A DNA stretch of 64,000 nucleotides from Whitmania pigra. Taxonomy: Eukaryota > Annelida > Clitellata > Hirudinida > Haemopidae. The DNA is taken from the NCBI GenBank assembly GCA_021613335.1, contig JAJTWR010000275.1, positions 20,001 through 84,000 of the forward strand, in the 5' to 3' direction. How positions within the stretch are numbered: the stretch's first letter is position 1; every line of letters starts with the position of its first letter. The position numbers and the translations under genes were made by a program. Of the stretch, positions 1 through 15,899 are shown in pieces. Under the pieces are notes generated by a model. It was not told the origin of the DNA and did no database searches. It was given only the letters and a program-made list of their open reading frames with translations.

Positions 1-2150
<2,150 letters not shown>

Positions 2151-4805
2151 ATGAAATTTTCCAGCCACCTGCTCTTGTTGCTGTTTGCTTTATGTCCAAC
2201 CTTGACCGTCGGAGAATATGACCATCTCTTCAGAAACTCAAGAAGCCAACAGAGATCAAAATGGGAGTCACCTTGTGGTCACAGAGAACGTATATCAGAC
2301 TTGTATGGTCAGCAATTACGTTCTGCTGTTGGGAATAGAGATCGAACTACCACAAGCAATGCGATAAGAAACATTGGTGATATGGCTCAATGTCTGGCCA
2401 GTAAGCTTTTAAGTCTCAAGACTGTCTACGTAAGTAAATTTATTACTTTGAAAACATTGTTAAATAACAAACAATCCCAATCCCCAATATCCCAATTTCA
2501 TAACCAATTAGTAATTCCCGATCAGTATCATACTTTCCTGTGATATTGTTGATATTAGAGTCGAGAATTTATTTACATCCATCCCAAATCTCCCAAAATG
2601 ATAAGAATACTCCAAGAGACCCAACAATCCTGCTGCCTATCACAACCAGAATACTAAAATCCAAATGTTATAGCCTCGGCGCGTTGATTATCTATATTTT
2701 AAGGTATACCCTATGCTTACGTCTTACTTTCGTTTCAGGCACAAAAACGGTTCAATGATTCAGAATTGGTTAGCGATTTGGAGAGTCACATGTTTCAGCT
2801 CAACGGTAGACCAAAACCTCGAGGGGTAAGAATGCAGTTGAGATTTATGTAATTAAATGAAGACTTGAATACCTTCTGTATAAAATAAAATAATAAGTAA
2901 ATAAATAAATAAAAATGATATCATGACTTAATTATAATTTTAATTAATAATGTAACAGAATAAACGATATTAGCGAAATACTCTTTAAACAAAATGCCTA
3001 GCCCATGCAAAACTTAAGGCTTTATTAGTTTAATATATTATTATATAATTACTGTTTTTTTCATAGTCCGAACTTATGACGATTTATCTAAAACGACCTA
3101 AAAGCAATCTGAAACTACATTCATCAATATATGCAGATATATATATATATATTTACTTATTAATTTTACGAAAATGACAATATTGTATCTAAATGTTTTC
3201 TTTAAATAAATAAAGTAACAAAAATATTACCTACGAAGTGTGTTCTTATTATTAATTCAATTAATATTAATTTATTAATTATTTAATTAATGTTGATAAA
3301 GCGACTGCTTGGATTGCAAGTAAATTTTTACCAAAACCATTTTTAACAACTTGAAAAATTAACGATAATGTCTCATCCCCGAAAATATTTCAACATCCAA
3401 ATGCGCAAGGACAACGTGTGTCATCATAAATAAAACTGTGTCTCGTATTCATAGTTGATACCTAATTTCATTCGAGCTCTTAAAAATTTTCAAAATTTCA
3501 GTATTTTTAAACAATATCATTAATAATAAATGATATAAAATGTCAAACAAAACTGAATTTCGAGAAGAATCATGACATTATCCATCAAGCCATTAAGAAT
3601 AGCACAAGTTTAAAAGTAAATTTCTAAAGATAAAAGGTCAACTAATTATTCGAGTTGTTTTCACATCTGCGGCCGAAGCCGTTCCAGAAGATTTGCAAGT
3701 GCCTGTCTCTGAGTTATCCGTGACGAATTGCTACCTTGGGGTAATTTAGTAAGATTTGAATCTAATTAGTCGCCTTATTGACGAGGCTGTGAACGTTTAT
3801 TATTCGGAGACAGTAAATATGCTTAATTACTATGAACTCGTATCTTTATTTATTTGATTAAAAAAACAATTATTGATCTCGAATTACTCATTGATTTCTC
3901 TCTGTTTTGACAAGCATATTGACAATATCATCAAAAAAGCAGCGACAATATCTGAATTGATTCTTTTTCTACAAGAGACCAAGATATTCTCAAAAAAAAA
4001 ACATTTTGCGCACATGTCAGGCCAGTACTCGAGTACAGTACTAGAACTCGAGGCCACAGTCACAAACTTAAAACAAATTCCGGTGCGAAACCTCAAAGCA
4101 GTTCTTTTGCAATCGTTTAAAACCTTGGAACTCCCTGCAGGCTGATATTGTGAACTTCTCAACTTTACCACTGTTATGTTTGCTTATATGTAGCTGTTAG
4201 TTATGTATGTGGTTAACATTCCTTTGACCTTATTTGAAATAAATAAAAATAACAAATAATAAAATCTTACAGGTCTCACAGAGAGCCGATAGCATCGATG
4301 AAATCCTTCGCATCATAAGGTTAAGTGCAGAAGATGTGGCTCGCATGGTAGCTTACTGGGAAATGGCCGAAAACGGCGAAAGGTTCGACGAACCCGGAGA
4401 AACGTTTGAAAATCAGTTCCGGACAATTGCAGCTGATTCACAATGCGGGCTTTACTGGATCCTCTGCCACATGCACATGATTATGGAAGAATTTGAGCGG
4501 CAACCTTACTCCGTGGGGACAATGGTAGAAATAAAGCTAATAGAGTAAGTTTTTTTTTAGAAAGTTGTAAATTTTTTAAGAAGGTTGTAGCATAAGCTCT
4601 AAATAGTAATTCTGTGCTTAATGATCAAAATAAACCAAAATAAATTCGATTCCATCTAAAACTGTAAATGTTTGACAGGCAAAATGAAGTGGCAAATTCG
4701 AGAGCGGCTCGACACTGGAGAGACTATCTTGTCATGGTATGCTTACACAAACTCTTGCTGAAAGTAAAAAGGGAAATGCAAGTGGCTCAGGATTCCCTGA
4801 AGTAA
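2151..4805 (+). CDS. Secreted helical protein of unknown family (possibly class-I-cytokine-like)
   Basis: Four exons join in phase: about 2151-2429, 2739-2825, 4273-4544 and 4679-4805, giving about 254 aa. I prefer the ATG at 2151 because it opens a classic signal peptide (MKFSSHLLLLLFALCPTLTVG). An in-frame ATG at 2040 would add 37 residues and bury the signal. The mature protein looks almost wholly alpha-helical: amphipathic stretches around LASKLLSLKTVYAQKRF, DSIDEILRIIRLSAEDVARM, GLYWILCHMHMIMEEFER and HWRDYLVMVCLHKLLLKVK, separated by Gly/Pro-containing loops. It has no transmembrane segment and few cysteines. The stop codon sits directly on a possible donor (CTGAA|GTAAGA), so a further exon is possible. 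I do not recognise the family. The signal peptide plus four long helices resembles CNTF/CLCF1-type four-helix cytokines, but this is inference. The gene model is fairly secure; the function is not. Confidence 0.6.
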
Positions 4806-6540
4806 GAATCAAAAATCAAATGGGATAATGACAGTTCGTTTCAGGGAATGAACGCTGGGTAATGAAATGAACCAATATTTTCTCATGTTCTTTGTGGTTT
4901 GGCCATTTTCCATGTAATAATGTTATGTCGGGATGTTGCTGTTTGATTGAATGACAACTATATCTTTCGAGATTCTGTTATTTAAAAATCGAACGGACCA
5001 AGATCACTTTCGAATTCTAGAAAGCTCTAATTAAGCGACTTGCCAAAAAAGAAAACGGAGGTCATAAAGTATATATATCTTGGTTCGAATTCGAAAGAGT
5101 GAAGAGCATTGCATATGCCGGCATTTAACAGCTTTACAACAGTTAATCAGTATTCTTAATGTACAATGAATTTATTGTTGAACTTCTTTATGAAGATGTC
5201 TTGGAAAATTTAATTTATCAATTTATGTCGATATATTTAATGTTGATTTCCATGTTTAAAGTCAAGCTAGGAAGTGGTGCTAAACGAACGCCGACATTTA
5301 GCCGACGTTCGTGCGATTCAAAGATTAGACTTTTTCATATTTGAAGTTTTGATTTAAAAAGAATATTACGTGAACGTTAGAAAACGAACAATGGCCTCTT
5401 GAATTGATTTTCTTCCTTTAGAAAACTTGAATGTATTGTCCTAAATATTTTGTTATTTTCTTTAATTGTTTGATGTTTCATGTTCCACGTAAAAATAAAA
5501 TATCAAATGTTATTCGTATTTTACAAAATGTCTGAGTTCGAACTATTGAAAGCACCTACAACATATTGTAATTGTAACTTAATTTATGTAGCGCCACATG
5601 CATAGCGTCAGAGGCTTCTTGCAACCCTTGTGGCAATGCTGGCTGGGTTTCGAACACGACATATTACGACTGTTGCTATTATTGCCGTATGCGGGAACGT
5701 AACCCGTTCTGCCAACCTGCACGCCAATATATGAATAAAAATTGATTCAATCGATATACATTCTACGAAGAATGGCTTAATGGTCAGAAGGAATTGAATA
5801 TTATCACATTTGTGATCATCGTGCTACTTAAAAGTTTTGGAAAATCGTAATATGAAGCAGGATGTTACATGAAAAGTGTAGCAGAAAATTGCGTAGCAGT
5901 AAAATTTCATTTAAATTTTGTATCAAATCGAAAGGAATTTTTTCAAAATGTCACGTTAAGTGAAAATACCCTTAAAATTTTCGAGGCTTGAAAACGTGTT
6001 TTTTTTTAGCCTCATCGCTATTGTTACAATTATTTGACAAACTTAACCGAGGGATAGTCCCGTTTGATTGGCTTATGGTTTGTGCACATACGCTTACTAA
6101 CTCTTTATTTTTGTTAGATGCTCTGGGAATTTAACGCTTAATAATTTTAGCGTAATAATAGGAAGTTAGAATATGTGGCGTAAAAATCATGACGCAATAG
6201 AACAGACGGTCATACAGTTGTAGTATTCCACGTCAAATCATCACAAACAATTGGATTTGGCACAATTACTAACCTAGATGAGTAAGATTTAAAATTTTTA
6301 AGATGTTTTGGTGAATCGTTTTCAAATATATGAAACGTTGAGCTTTGACCAGGACAAGAACACAAGGCTTTATTTATTTATTTATTTTCAAAGTTGTGTA
6401 TGGATCTTTAAAAATTAACTTTTTTAGAAATGTTAAATTGTAGACCATTTAGGAGTTCTAAGTCATTATCTACAGGCACCTCCATGCGCTGAATAGTAAA
6501 TCTCTACAATTTCCGCTAACCGGTTGAACTTCTCACAGCT
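4806..6540. other. Intergenic; one SINE, otherwise nothing recognised
   Basis: Apart from the SINE at about 5589-5728, I see no coding exon. Short open frames (for example 5159-5344) lack splice context and recognisable composition. A poly(A)-signal-like AATAAA lies near 5494, which may be too distal to serve the upstream gene. Confidence 0.5.
5589..5728 (-). repeat. tRNA-derived SINE, family 1 (copy 1)
   Basis: Read on the minus strand this matches the best copy at 27868-28050. It has the tRNA-like head (degenerate A box, AACAGTCGTAATATGTCGTG, B-box-like GTTCGAAACCC), then the tail GCCTCTGACGCTATGCATGTGGCGCTA. It lacks part of the middle. Confidence 0.8.
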
Positions 6541-6544
6541 TGAA

Positions 6545-7165
6545 CTACAATACAGAATTCAATTCGGGACCGCCCACCTCCAAATTCGTTCAAATTATTA
6601 ACGTAGCGCGCACTGGATCACTATATCGAATTTGAATTCCGGGCCGGGCGAAGTGAACTTATGTGACAGTTTGAACCATGTTCTCAATGAACAGGCACAA
6701 AGAATAATAGCCTACATGGCAAATAACTTTATTCAAGGTCCGGTGCTCACAATCGTCCGAAAACGAGGCTATGACTATTGCGGCCTTATGGCCATTGCAT
6801 TTGCACATTCATTATGCTCTGGCAATGACCCTAGTGGCTCCAAAAACGTCCTGGAAAGTCTAAGGAAGGCTATACAATAATCATTCAAGAATGAAGATAT
6901 CGACCAATGACCAGAATAAAGGTAAGCTAACATTTGTTTGCAATGCTATAAAATCATGTTAATTTTCAAAGACTATGGTATCGTCAAAGTTGAGTTATGG
7001 CGCGACTGCAAGTTGAATTGGATAAAAGCACCTAGGAGAGCAAAGGAAGATATGGCTTCGTGCGACAGGTGCTTCCGATGATACCACCGATACTGCCAGA
7101 GGATAACAGACCACGTTATTAAGCATGGCAGTGATTGGACCTGCAGCCACTGTAACCATGGGAAT
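6545..7165 (+). pseudogene. Relic of a mobile-element ORF: Ulp1-like cysteine protease plus PHD finger
   Basis: Around 6555-6880 the translation contains SKFVQIINVA, then after a frameshift HWITISNLNS and VNLCDSL, followed by DYCGLMAIAFAHSLCSGNDP. This fits the C48/Ulp1-like catalytic core (His near HW, Asp/Cys near xDCGLFAIAFA) found in repetitive genes of many marine invertebrates. Further on, about 7045-7160, another frame gives MASCDRCFR, a stop, then YHRYCQRI and DWTCSHC, matching the zinc-ligand pattern of a PHD finger. The order protease then PHD is known for these element-linked proteins. Frameshifts, in-frame stops and the missing N-terminus mark it as dead. It lies just upstream of the HOOK start. 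Confidence 0.6.
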
Positions 7166-7394
7166 GTCAATGGTGAATGCAATTCTAAAATACTAATTCT
7201 TTCTTTTAAAACAACTAATTAATTACAAAATCAAACCTAATATGAATAATAATTGGTAAATGACACGTAAAGACAACTTATTTCACAATATTCATCTTTG
7301 TTCTTATATTTGTTTTTGTTTATTTTTGTCACACCGTGCTGGCGCATTTCGTTTACATTTTCACACCGTGCTCGCCTGAAAGTGGTGTCGGATT

Positions 7395-10300
7395 ATGGCT
7401 GCAAGTTGTGAGAATTTGATTATCTGGGTGAGCTTTGGTTTAATATAACTATTTAGTCTCACTATTATGAGATGGTAGATATCTTAGCCACAGCTCCTAG
7501 AGTGTCAAAATATATGAGAACTGATTTTAAGTATTGAAGAAAATCGTGGAAAACATATCGAAAATATATTCAGAGAAGGATTGAGGCTATTTAATTTCAA
7601 AGCATAATTTTTCGACGTCATTTTTACAGTTTTCAAAATTTGATTGCATATGAACGTTTAACACCTCTTAAAGTAATTTATTGTGATTCACAGTTGAAAA
7701 CACTTGACTATCCTGGTCAAGTAGAATCTGTCCAGGATCTGAGTAATGGAGTCATCTTAAGCAAAATCCTGAAAAACATGTTAGAATATACTAAGCCACC
7801 TTGCTTATTTTTCTATGACTTAACACATTATTTATGTGAAATTCCAAGTTTATTAATTCTTGATTTGTATACATTTACAGTGATGCTTAAAAAAAGCTTT
7901 ATGCCTTGAATTAGAGTGATGTAAAGACATTTTAATTCAGCCTTAACATTTTACATAACATTTTTAAAAACATATTTTGTTAATAATTAATGCAGTATTA
8001 TCAATACCATATTTTGCATAAGTTGGGATTTAATATTATTGCTATTGTTAATATTATTACAAATATTATATCTTCTAATTTCCTCTCTACATTTTTAAGC
8101 CTAAATTCTTGTTTAATTTGTGTTATTGTGCACTACTCAGATGTCCTAAGGTTTTTAATGAAGATTGGCAAACGAGAATCAAAGGAGATGTTTCAAATAA
8201 CTGGAGAGTCAAGGTAATTCAATATGATAATGGTAATCGTTAATAGGAAGATGATATGGTATTGCTATTGTTATTGTTACAGAATAAATCATTAAAAATA
8301 ACTAATATAAATAATTTGTAATTGTTGTTATCATTAATATCTTTGCTGCTATTATTTTTATTATTGATATCCTTATCATTGTTGTTTATGCTGTTGCAAT
8401 TAGCCATTATTACTGTTATATTTGTAGGTTTGAATACAGTAGAAATCAAAAGTAAAAAACTCAGAACTAACAACCCTGTCCTAATCATCTAATCATGAAA
8501 TACATGAACTAATAACTCAGAATAGTATAGAACTCAAAACACACAACTCGAACTCAAAACATACTAAAGTTTTTAACTTAAGTAGGGATCCTAGCAGACA
8601 TAAAAATTTTTTAAACTCATTTAATTATCATTATTGTATGTAAATTTTATCATTGAATTTATTGTTTTCAGGCAAGCAATCTTAAAAAAGTATTAAGGGG
8701 AATTTTGGATTACTACTCACAGGTTGGTTTTGAGATAATGCTTAATTTATTTATGCATAACATCAGAAGCAGCTTGGTTCCTGTTCACGACTTGAGAAGG
8801 ACTTGGAGAGTATTGAAGAGACAGGGTTGGTTGAGATACAAAGAGGGAAGCAGTACCTTCTAGAGAATAAGAGAGTTATATGAAAACTTGAATTGGACCA
8901 GTGGACAGATCAGTATAAGAAGATGAATGGAGGTGATCAAGTGAAGACAGCAAATGAGCTTATGGTGATATGGTGTTTTAGCTGTCACAACAGTGATAAG
9001 TTCTAGGGGCAATTTTGAAGGTGACACAACATGGGTAATCTGTAAGGTTTAATGATTATTTTAGTGTAGTTTATTTTGACATTGGTTGGCAACTGTAAAG
9101 ATTTTTGATCATGAATTTGTTGCATTTTGTTGCTTTTGGAAAAAGTTGTCAATAATTATTGCAACTTTAAGTTAAATTAACTTAAGGCAAGTCGACGAGG
9201 CCTGAAAATGGACAGTATGAAAATGCATCACTCTAATATGTGATGGAAGTGGTGATGAATGCAATGACAAATTCATTTTTCAGGATTTACAACTATCCCT
9301 ATCTGAATCTCAAATTCCTGATGTGAATGTCATCGGTAGGTTATCACCGTAATCACCAATGTTATCACGTTCACATCTCCATCAGCATTGTTATACATTT
9401 GAAAAACTTGCTTGTGAGCTGGAAGATTATAGAGCTCTTGCTATTTTAGAGACAATTTTTTTGCTATTTCTGATTACTTTGGGTATTTTATAATAATTGC
9501 CATTAATATGTTATGGCCATTTCTTATTCTCAAAGCTGAAAAGGAGGATGAGAAGGAAATGAGCAAGTTACTTCAGCTGGTGCTTGGTTGTGCAGTCAAC
9601 TGTGACCAGAAGCAGGAGTACATTCAAAAGATTATGGGTCTAGAAGAAAAAGTCCAACACTCTGTTATGATCTCCATCAAGGAGGTAATTGAATTTCTTT
9701 GCAGTGCTTTTTTATTTTTGCCAATAATATTTATTTATTCACTCAGTTAATGTTGACTGAATCTTCCCAGAGTCTAGACAGTGAATGCCACCAGGTGGGT
9801 AATGAGTAGCTGCTTTGTCATTTGTCATCTTCATTTATCCATATTTTAGGCAATGGTCATTGGAGATCAGAAGAAATTGGTGGAAGAACGTAATTTGTTG
9901 GAACTTAGATGCCACGAACTAGACCAACAAGTTGATCTTTTCATTTAATTGATTTAATCAAGTTTTTTTTGATTAATTGTTAAAAAACACACATTATCTC
10001 ATATGCTCGTATCGTCATATGCTAACTCATAACAAAACGAGTTTCACATTTGAAGTTTCCATGAATTATTGTGGATCAATATTAGTTGTGGATTGGGCAC
10101 ATTTCTTTAATTCAAGCTAGGAATTTTTTTTTAAATGGGTGTTATTTTACATATAGGCCCTTACGTTAATAATACCTTCTTATGATAATGCCTTCTTACA
10201 ATATGATATGATATGTTTATTTGTATAGCGCCATAAGTGTCGGGCGTTTCAACCATTTGCATAGGACCGCATCCACGGTGGGCTGGGTGGTCGAGCACGC

Positions 10301-12871
10301 CACACCTAACGACTGTTGCTTTTACCGCCGCTTGCAGGAAAGCTACACTATGAGCTAACTTGCATGCAAATATATTTTGATATATTATTTTTTAATTTAT
10401 TAATATTTGATATATTGCAGTATTGTTTTGGCTTGGCTTATGCATATCATTCTTGATTATGACAATCATTTATCTTCCAGAGAAGGATTAGTCATTATTT
10501 TTAATCTAGCATTTATCTCAAAATATGATAACAATATGTTATCAATGTTTTTTTAAATTAATCTAACAAATTATAATTGTGATTTTTGGAACACCCCTGG
10601 GTATATTCGGCAGTTTGCCAAAGCAAGTAAAAAAATTGTCTATGCAGTGTTATAGAAATATGTGGAAGGTAATATAAAATATGTTTATTTACAAAGTGCC
10701 ATCAGCTTAAGGGTTTGCTCAACCATTTACGAAGCGTCTCATCCCAGGGGTGTTTTGTGGTGGTGCAAGCTGGGTTGCGAGCACGAAACAATTGTTGCGG
10801 ATTGTTTCTTTTATCGTGGTTGTCCTCTGAACTGACTCGCAGGCTGCCACAATGTGAAAATATTCTAATTATTGGGTCATTACTATTGTATAAGTTGAAC
10901 TGGTTTATTATGTTTAAGTCACCTTCTTTATTTAAAAAAATCTTGTAAAATGCATTTATTGTGTGGATTGATGTAACAAAATTTTGTTATTGAATATGCT
11001 TTATTTGCTTAGGGTTAGACTGCTAGAGGAAGGAATCACTTCCTTAAGAAAATTCTCTACCCGAGCATTATTTGTTTATTCTTTTCTTGTTCATTAAAGT
11101 TCAGTTCAGTCTGAAAAAAATTATTTAAAAAAATTTCTTTTACTTTTTATTTTTTTAATGGTTATTAATTTTAATATTTGTTGCAAATGCTGATATGCAG
11201 CAAATGAGTTTCTAATGGAATGTGGGGATCAGTGATATTCCAGTTTCACAATTGTGAGAAATTACAGTTTCTATTTATTTTTTTTTAATTTTCAGTTTTA
11301 GTTTCTACACATCTATGCAAATTTTTATTGTTTTAGCTTCTATCTAGTTTTTATGTCATCGTTGCAGTTTCTAAACATGTTCCGTTTCAAAATTAAATAA
11401 CAAAAATCACTCCTTTTTTTTCAAATTTTGTTAAAATTCAGTTTTCGATTCACTCATTTCCAGAGATCTTGACATTCTGTTTCGGCAACTTTTATACAAC
11501 ATACCACAATCAGAAAATATTCTCTCAACATAAGCTTATGAGGCTGGTGATGCCAGAATGTAGAAAGCAATTTCTGCCGGATAGCCATATGTGGCCTGCT
11601 TATTAATCCAGTACTGAAGTGTTATTTGATATTTGAAGTCCAACAAGTAGCAATGAAGAGCTGATTGCAATGGCATGCACAAAAAGGCCTTTTCTGTGCC
11701 TCCAGACTCTACTAAAGCATTGACGCTTGAACTTTTAAGAGCGGCTCCTGTTGGAATTTCACTTGTTTCATCTGTGTTGTTCTTCCTGAGCATACCCTTT
11801 ATGCTGTACATGCTTGCAAATGCACCTTCTTGTTATTGGCATTTTTGCCTATTATGACTTGTCCACAGATTTCTCCATTGTTCTTTACTGATGTACAGTT
11901 GCAATTTCCATCAAAATCTTCGAAATAATCCCACACAGGGCTTTCACGTTTACGTCCAGAGAATTGCTTTATTATACTAGCCATTTCTTCACACAAATGA
12001 GAGTATGATAACGTATGAAAATTAAAGTAGTGGTGCACAATTTGAGGAAACTGTTTGTAAAATTATTGAAAATTTTCAAAAACTATTGAAATTGAAGCAA
12101 AATCTTTCAGGTTTCTATAAAGTTTTTTAGCTATCATTTTTATTTCTATATAATTTGAGTTTCAGCCAATTTGAATCGTTTCTATATCGGTTTTATTGCG
12201 ATCATTCTAGTTTCAAGTTTTAATTTCAGTTATAGGAATATCACTGATGGGGACCACCAAATTTAATCAGTGCCTGCAACTGGGTTAAAAAATTTAGTGA
12301 AATTAAAAAATAATGCAAAACGTGATAATTCTTTATATCACATTTCGAACGACAATCCATATGATTAGATGTGAAATAAACCTTAGCTGTTGCAGGTCAA
12401 TCTCTACAGTGACCTGTTGAGCTGTTTTATCACTATATCTTTTTCACTTATGATTGGATGTCAGTAGCTGATGGTTAAGGTTTTTGCTTAGTGCAAAAAC
12501 TCCATTAGGAGTTCAAATCTTAGCAATTTGCAAGAGTTTCTACAATTAAGAACTATTTTATTTCCCATTTTGTCTTTAGCTCGTTGCATTGAATGATGAG
12601 AAGCAAAACCTCAAAGCAGAAAATGAAAAACTCAATAAGAGACTCAATCAGATGGATATTTTGGAAGATCCAAGGTCAGGTGGTTGGTGGTAGTGATGAT
12701 TGATAAGTGATGCAGTGATTGAATGTTTTACAGATGTTAACAATGTATTTAATCAGCTTTGTCATTTGCAATGGATTTTGAATCAATTAATGAATTTTCT
12801 TTAAAAATTTCCCAATCAATTATTACTGCTGTATTATTATTATTATTATTATTATTATATTATTATTATTA

Positions 12872-12911
<40 letters not shown>

Positions 12912-15842
12912 AGCCATTGTTTTCATTAAATGTTCCTTAAAACATAAACATTGACATATTAGGCATTGGAAAGACTGGAATGATCTCTTTGCAAGGTAGT
13001 TTTAAGATATTGAGTGTAAAGATAAGGGTGACTTGATGTCATGCATTTTAATCTTTTGAAATGTTGGCCATGAACTAACATGACAATGTCTCCAATGCCC
13101 ATGTTTTTTTTTTTAATTTTCGAGGAAGCATGGTATCGAGTAATGATGATCAAGCTTGTTCACAAACCTCATACTTCTAAACTCCATTGCCATTACGTAT
13201 CCAAGCATTTCAATTTGACTTAGTCATCTGATTTAGTTTTTTATATGACCTATTGGGATATGTTTCATTGTCATCAAAGAATGATAAAAAAGGGATGCAT
13301 GGCTCTTTACTCAATTTTTAATGCTCATGTTATTATTTGCCTGATACATTGATGTTATAATACTTTAAGATGTTCTTGTTGATATATGTGTTCGTATCCT
13401 TGTGGTGTAAATAATGTGGTATCTCAGAAGAAAGTTGAGCAAGCGTTTTGTTATAAGCACAAAATGAACGATAACAAAATAGACTCAAGCTAATGCACTT
13501 GGCAAAGTGGTTGAAACCGACAAAGTCCACTGAGGTGAACAATTTGCATTCTGCGGTTCAAATACTTCATCGCCGTATAACCTCAAATACCAAGACGTGG
13601 CCAAAACTTACTAGCAGTAGAGTTTTGAAGCATGACCAGTAGCCAATTTCTTGTGGCATCAGAAAAACAAGTCTGTAAGCAACAAAGTTTCTGCAGACTT
13701 GAAAGTTGCTTTAGCTTGCTGCATTGCCAGTTCAGGACTTTAATTGTGAAAGATGATGAACTGTGGACAGCTCTTCAAAACCAGGCCTACAACTTGCCAA
13801 GTCGACACACGATCGACACTGCGATTGCTGAGATGTACGAAGAAAAGTTAGCAGAGCATAAGAAAGTTGTGGAAAGTATTCGCAGCATACCTTCTATAAA
13901 GTGACCGATTGTATTATTTAACAGTGTTGTTACTGTTTATAATTAGATTAATACTCAGTTTTTCCTCAAAGCTTTTAAACAAGTACAAGAAATTGCAACA
14001 TGTTTGTGTGACACAATTGATTGCTTTAGCTAACTAAGGTCTGATGATTTTGTATAGTATACACTGATGCAGAGTTGCAATGCAACAAGATCGTCTAAAA
14101 GTAGTTGGAATATATGTGTTATACTTAATCAATTTTTTTTTAAAGTGGTTTATGCATTTATTGCATCAAACAAACAAGCAGAATATACAGGAAATCAAGA
14201 AAATTTTAATTGTTCACAGCCCTAATATTTACATTGTACCACAAGTGTCACTTATGTACTGCCGTCTACCTGAGACATTACAAGATGGGTTGTGAATGCA
14301 ACACGTAACTACTGTTTCATTTGCTGAAATGCAATCTTCTGATTTAGCTTGCCTAATATTATTGCAGTGTTTAATTTTGTTTAAAAAAATCAATCATAAA
14401 TGACAACTTCAACTTGAAACTTTGAAGATTTTAATTGGCATTTAAAATTGATAATAATTCTTTATCTAATATGTATCAATTCAAAACCTTAAGTTTTAAA
14501 GTATTTTGTATCTTCATGATGTTTCAATGAAATCTTTTTAATAATTGTACACTTTAAATTTTATTTTTACAATTGTTATTTTTTATTAGCACTCCATTGG
14601 GAAGACGTATGCATCATTTGCAAAAGCAAGCAGAACATTTGCAAGAAGAATTGTTCAAATCGGAAGCAGGTGATAAGCTTTTACTGGTCACTTACTAATT
14701 AACCAAAAATAGATTTTAGATCGTTATTTTCTAGCAACCTTGATTTAGAAACTAGTCTGAAATATCTTGTTTAGCATATCTGGAGGTCTCTTTAGAGGTT
14801 GACTAAGACAATTTAAAGGAGCATAATTTAAAATGTTGGGGTGCTGATGAATGTCTTGTGATTAATCAGATGATTTTTAAATTTGGTCCAATAGAACCTG
14901 ATTTTTTTGAGCAAGAAGTATAGACGAAGGGGGAAATGCAGTCCACGGCAACTTTTGGTTTTTCAGTAGATCATGGAGCTCCAATTTATTAGTGTTTGGT
15001 TGAAACAATGGTGGATCAACCCACCCTATTGCATTCATTTAGGGGTTTTCCATATGCATCTATGTCTTCATTGTTTGCAATGACATTAAATTTCAATTTT
15101 ATCAACATTTTTGTCTATGATTCACATTGTTATGCACAAAAATTCTGAAAACAATATTTATGTTATAGGTTAGTGCTTCTGATAATGATAAAATAGTGAT
15201 TATTAGCTCTTAGTCATCATTTGATTTCTTTAAAAATTCTATTACAGCAAAAGATGATTACAGAATAAAGTGTGAAATCATGGAAAAGGAAGTTAGACAG
15301 CTACAAGCCAAGGTATTATAATTATATATCTAATAATTAGGGCTGCAGATTTATATGCCTTGACTGGCATTAATTGATCTGCAGCCCTACTAGTAATATA
15401 TATATTTATAATATTTCATATCAAATGAATAACTCATTAGTATCAGGTTAGCTCATTGGTTTGTGCTCCAGCAAGCAGTGGTAATGGCAATAGTTATAAT
15501 ATGTCGTGTTTGCAACATCCTGCACCTCTAGGATGGGGGCATTATGTATTACATAATATGTAATGGCAGATCGACTACAAAGTGCCTTCACATCTTATTT
15601 TGATGCATAATGCACTCAAAAGATTGGCCAAATACAAATACTGTTAAGTTTGTTTTGTGGAATTAAAATTAAATGATTTAAATGCTCATACAGAATGAGT
15701 TATTGGGCAAGCTGACAGAAGATTCAAGAAGTATGAAGGATGAGCTGGACATTTTGAGACATAACAGTGACAAAGTTGTTAGTATGGCTTCATCTTTTTG
15801 ATTTTTTTCAGCTTATTCAATGTAAATTAAATTTGATATTCT

Positions 15843-15899
<57 letters not shown>

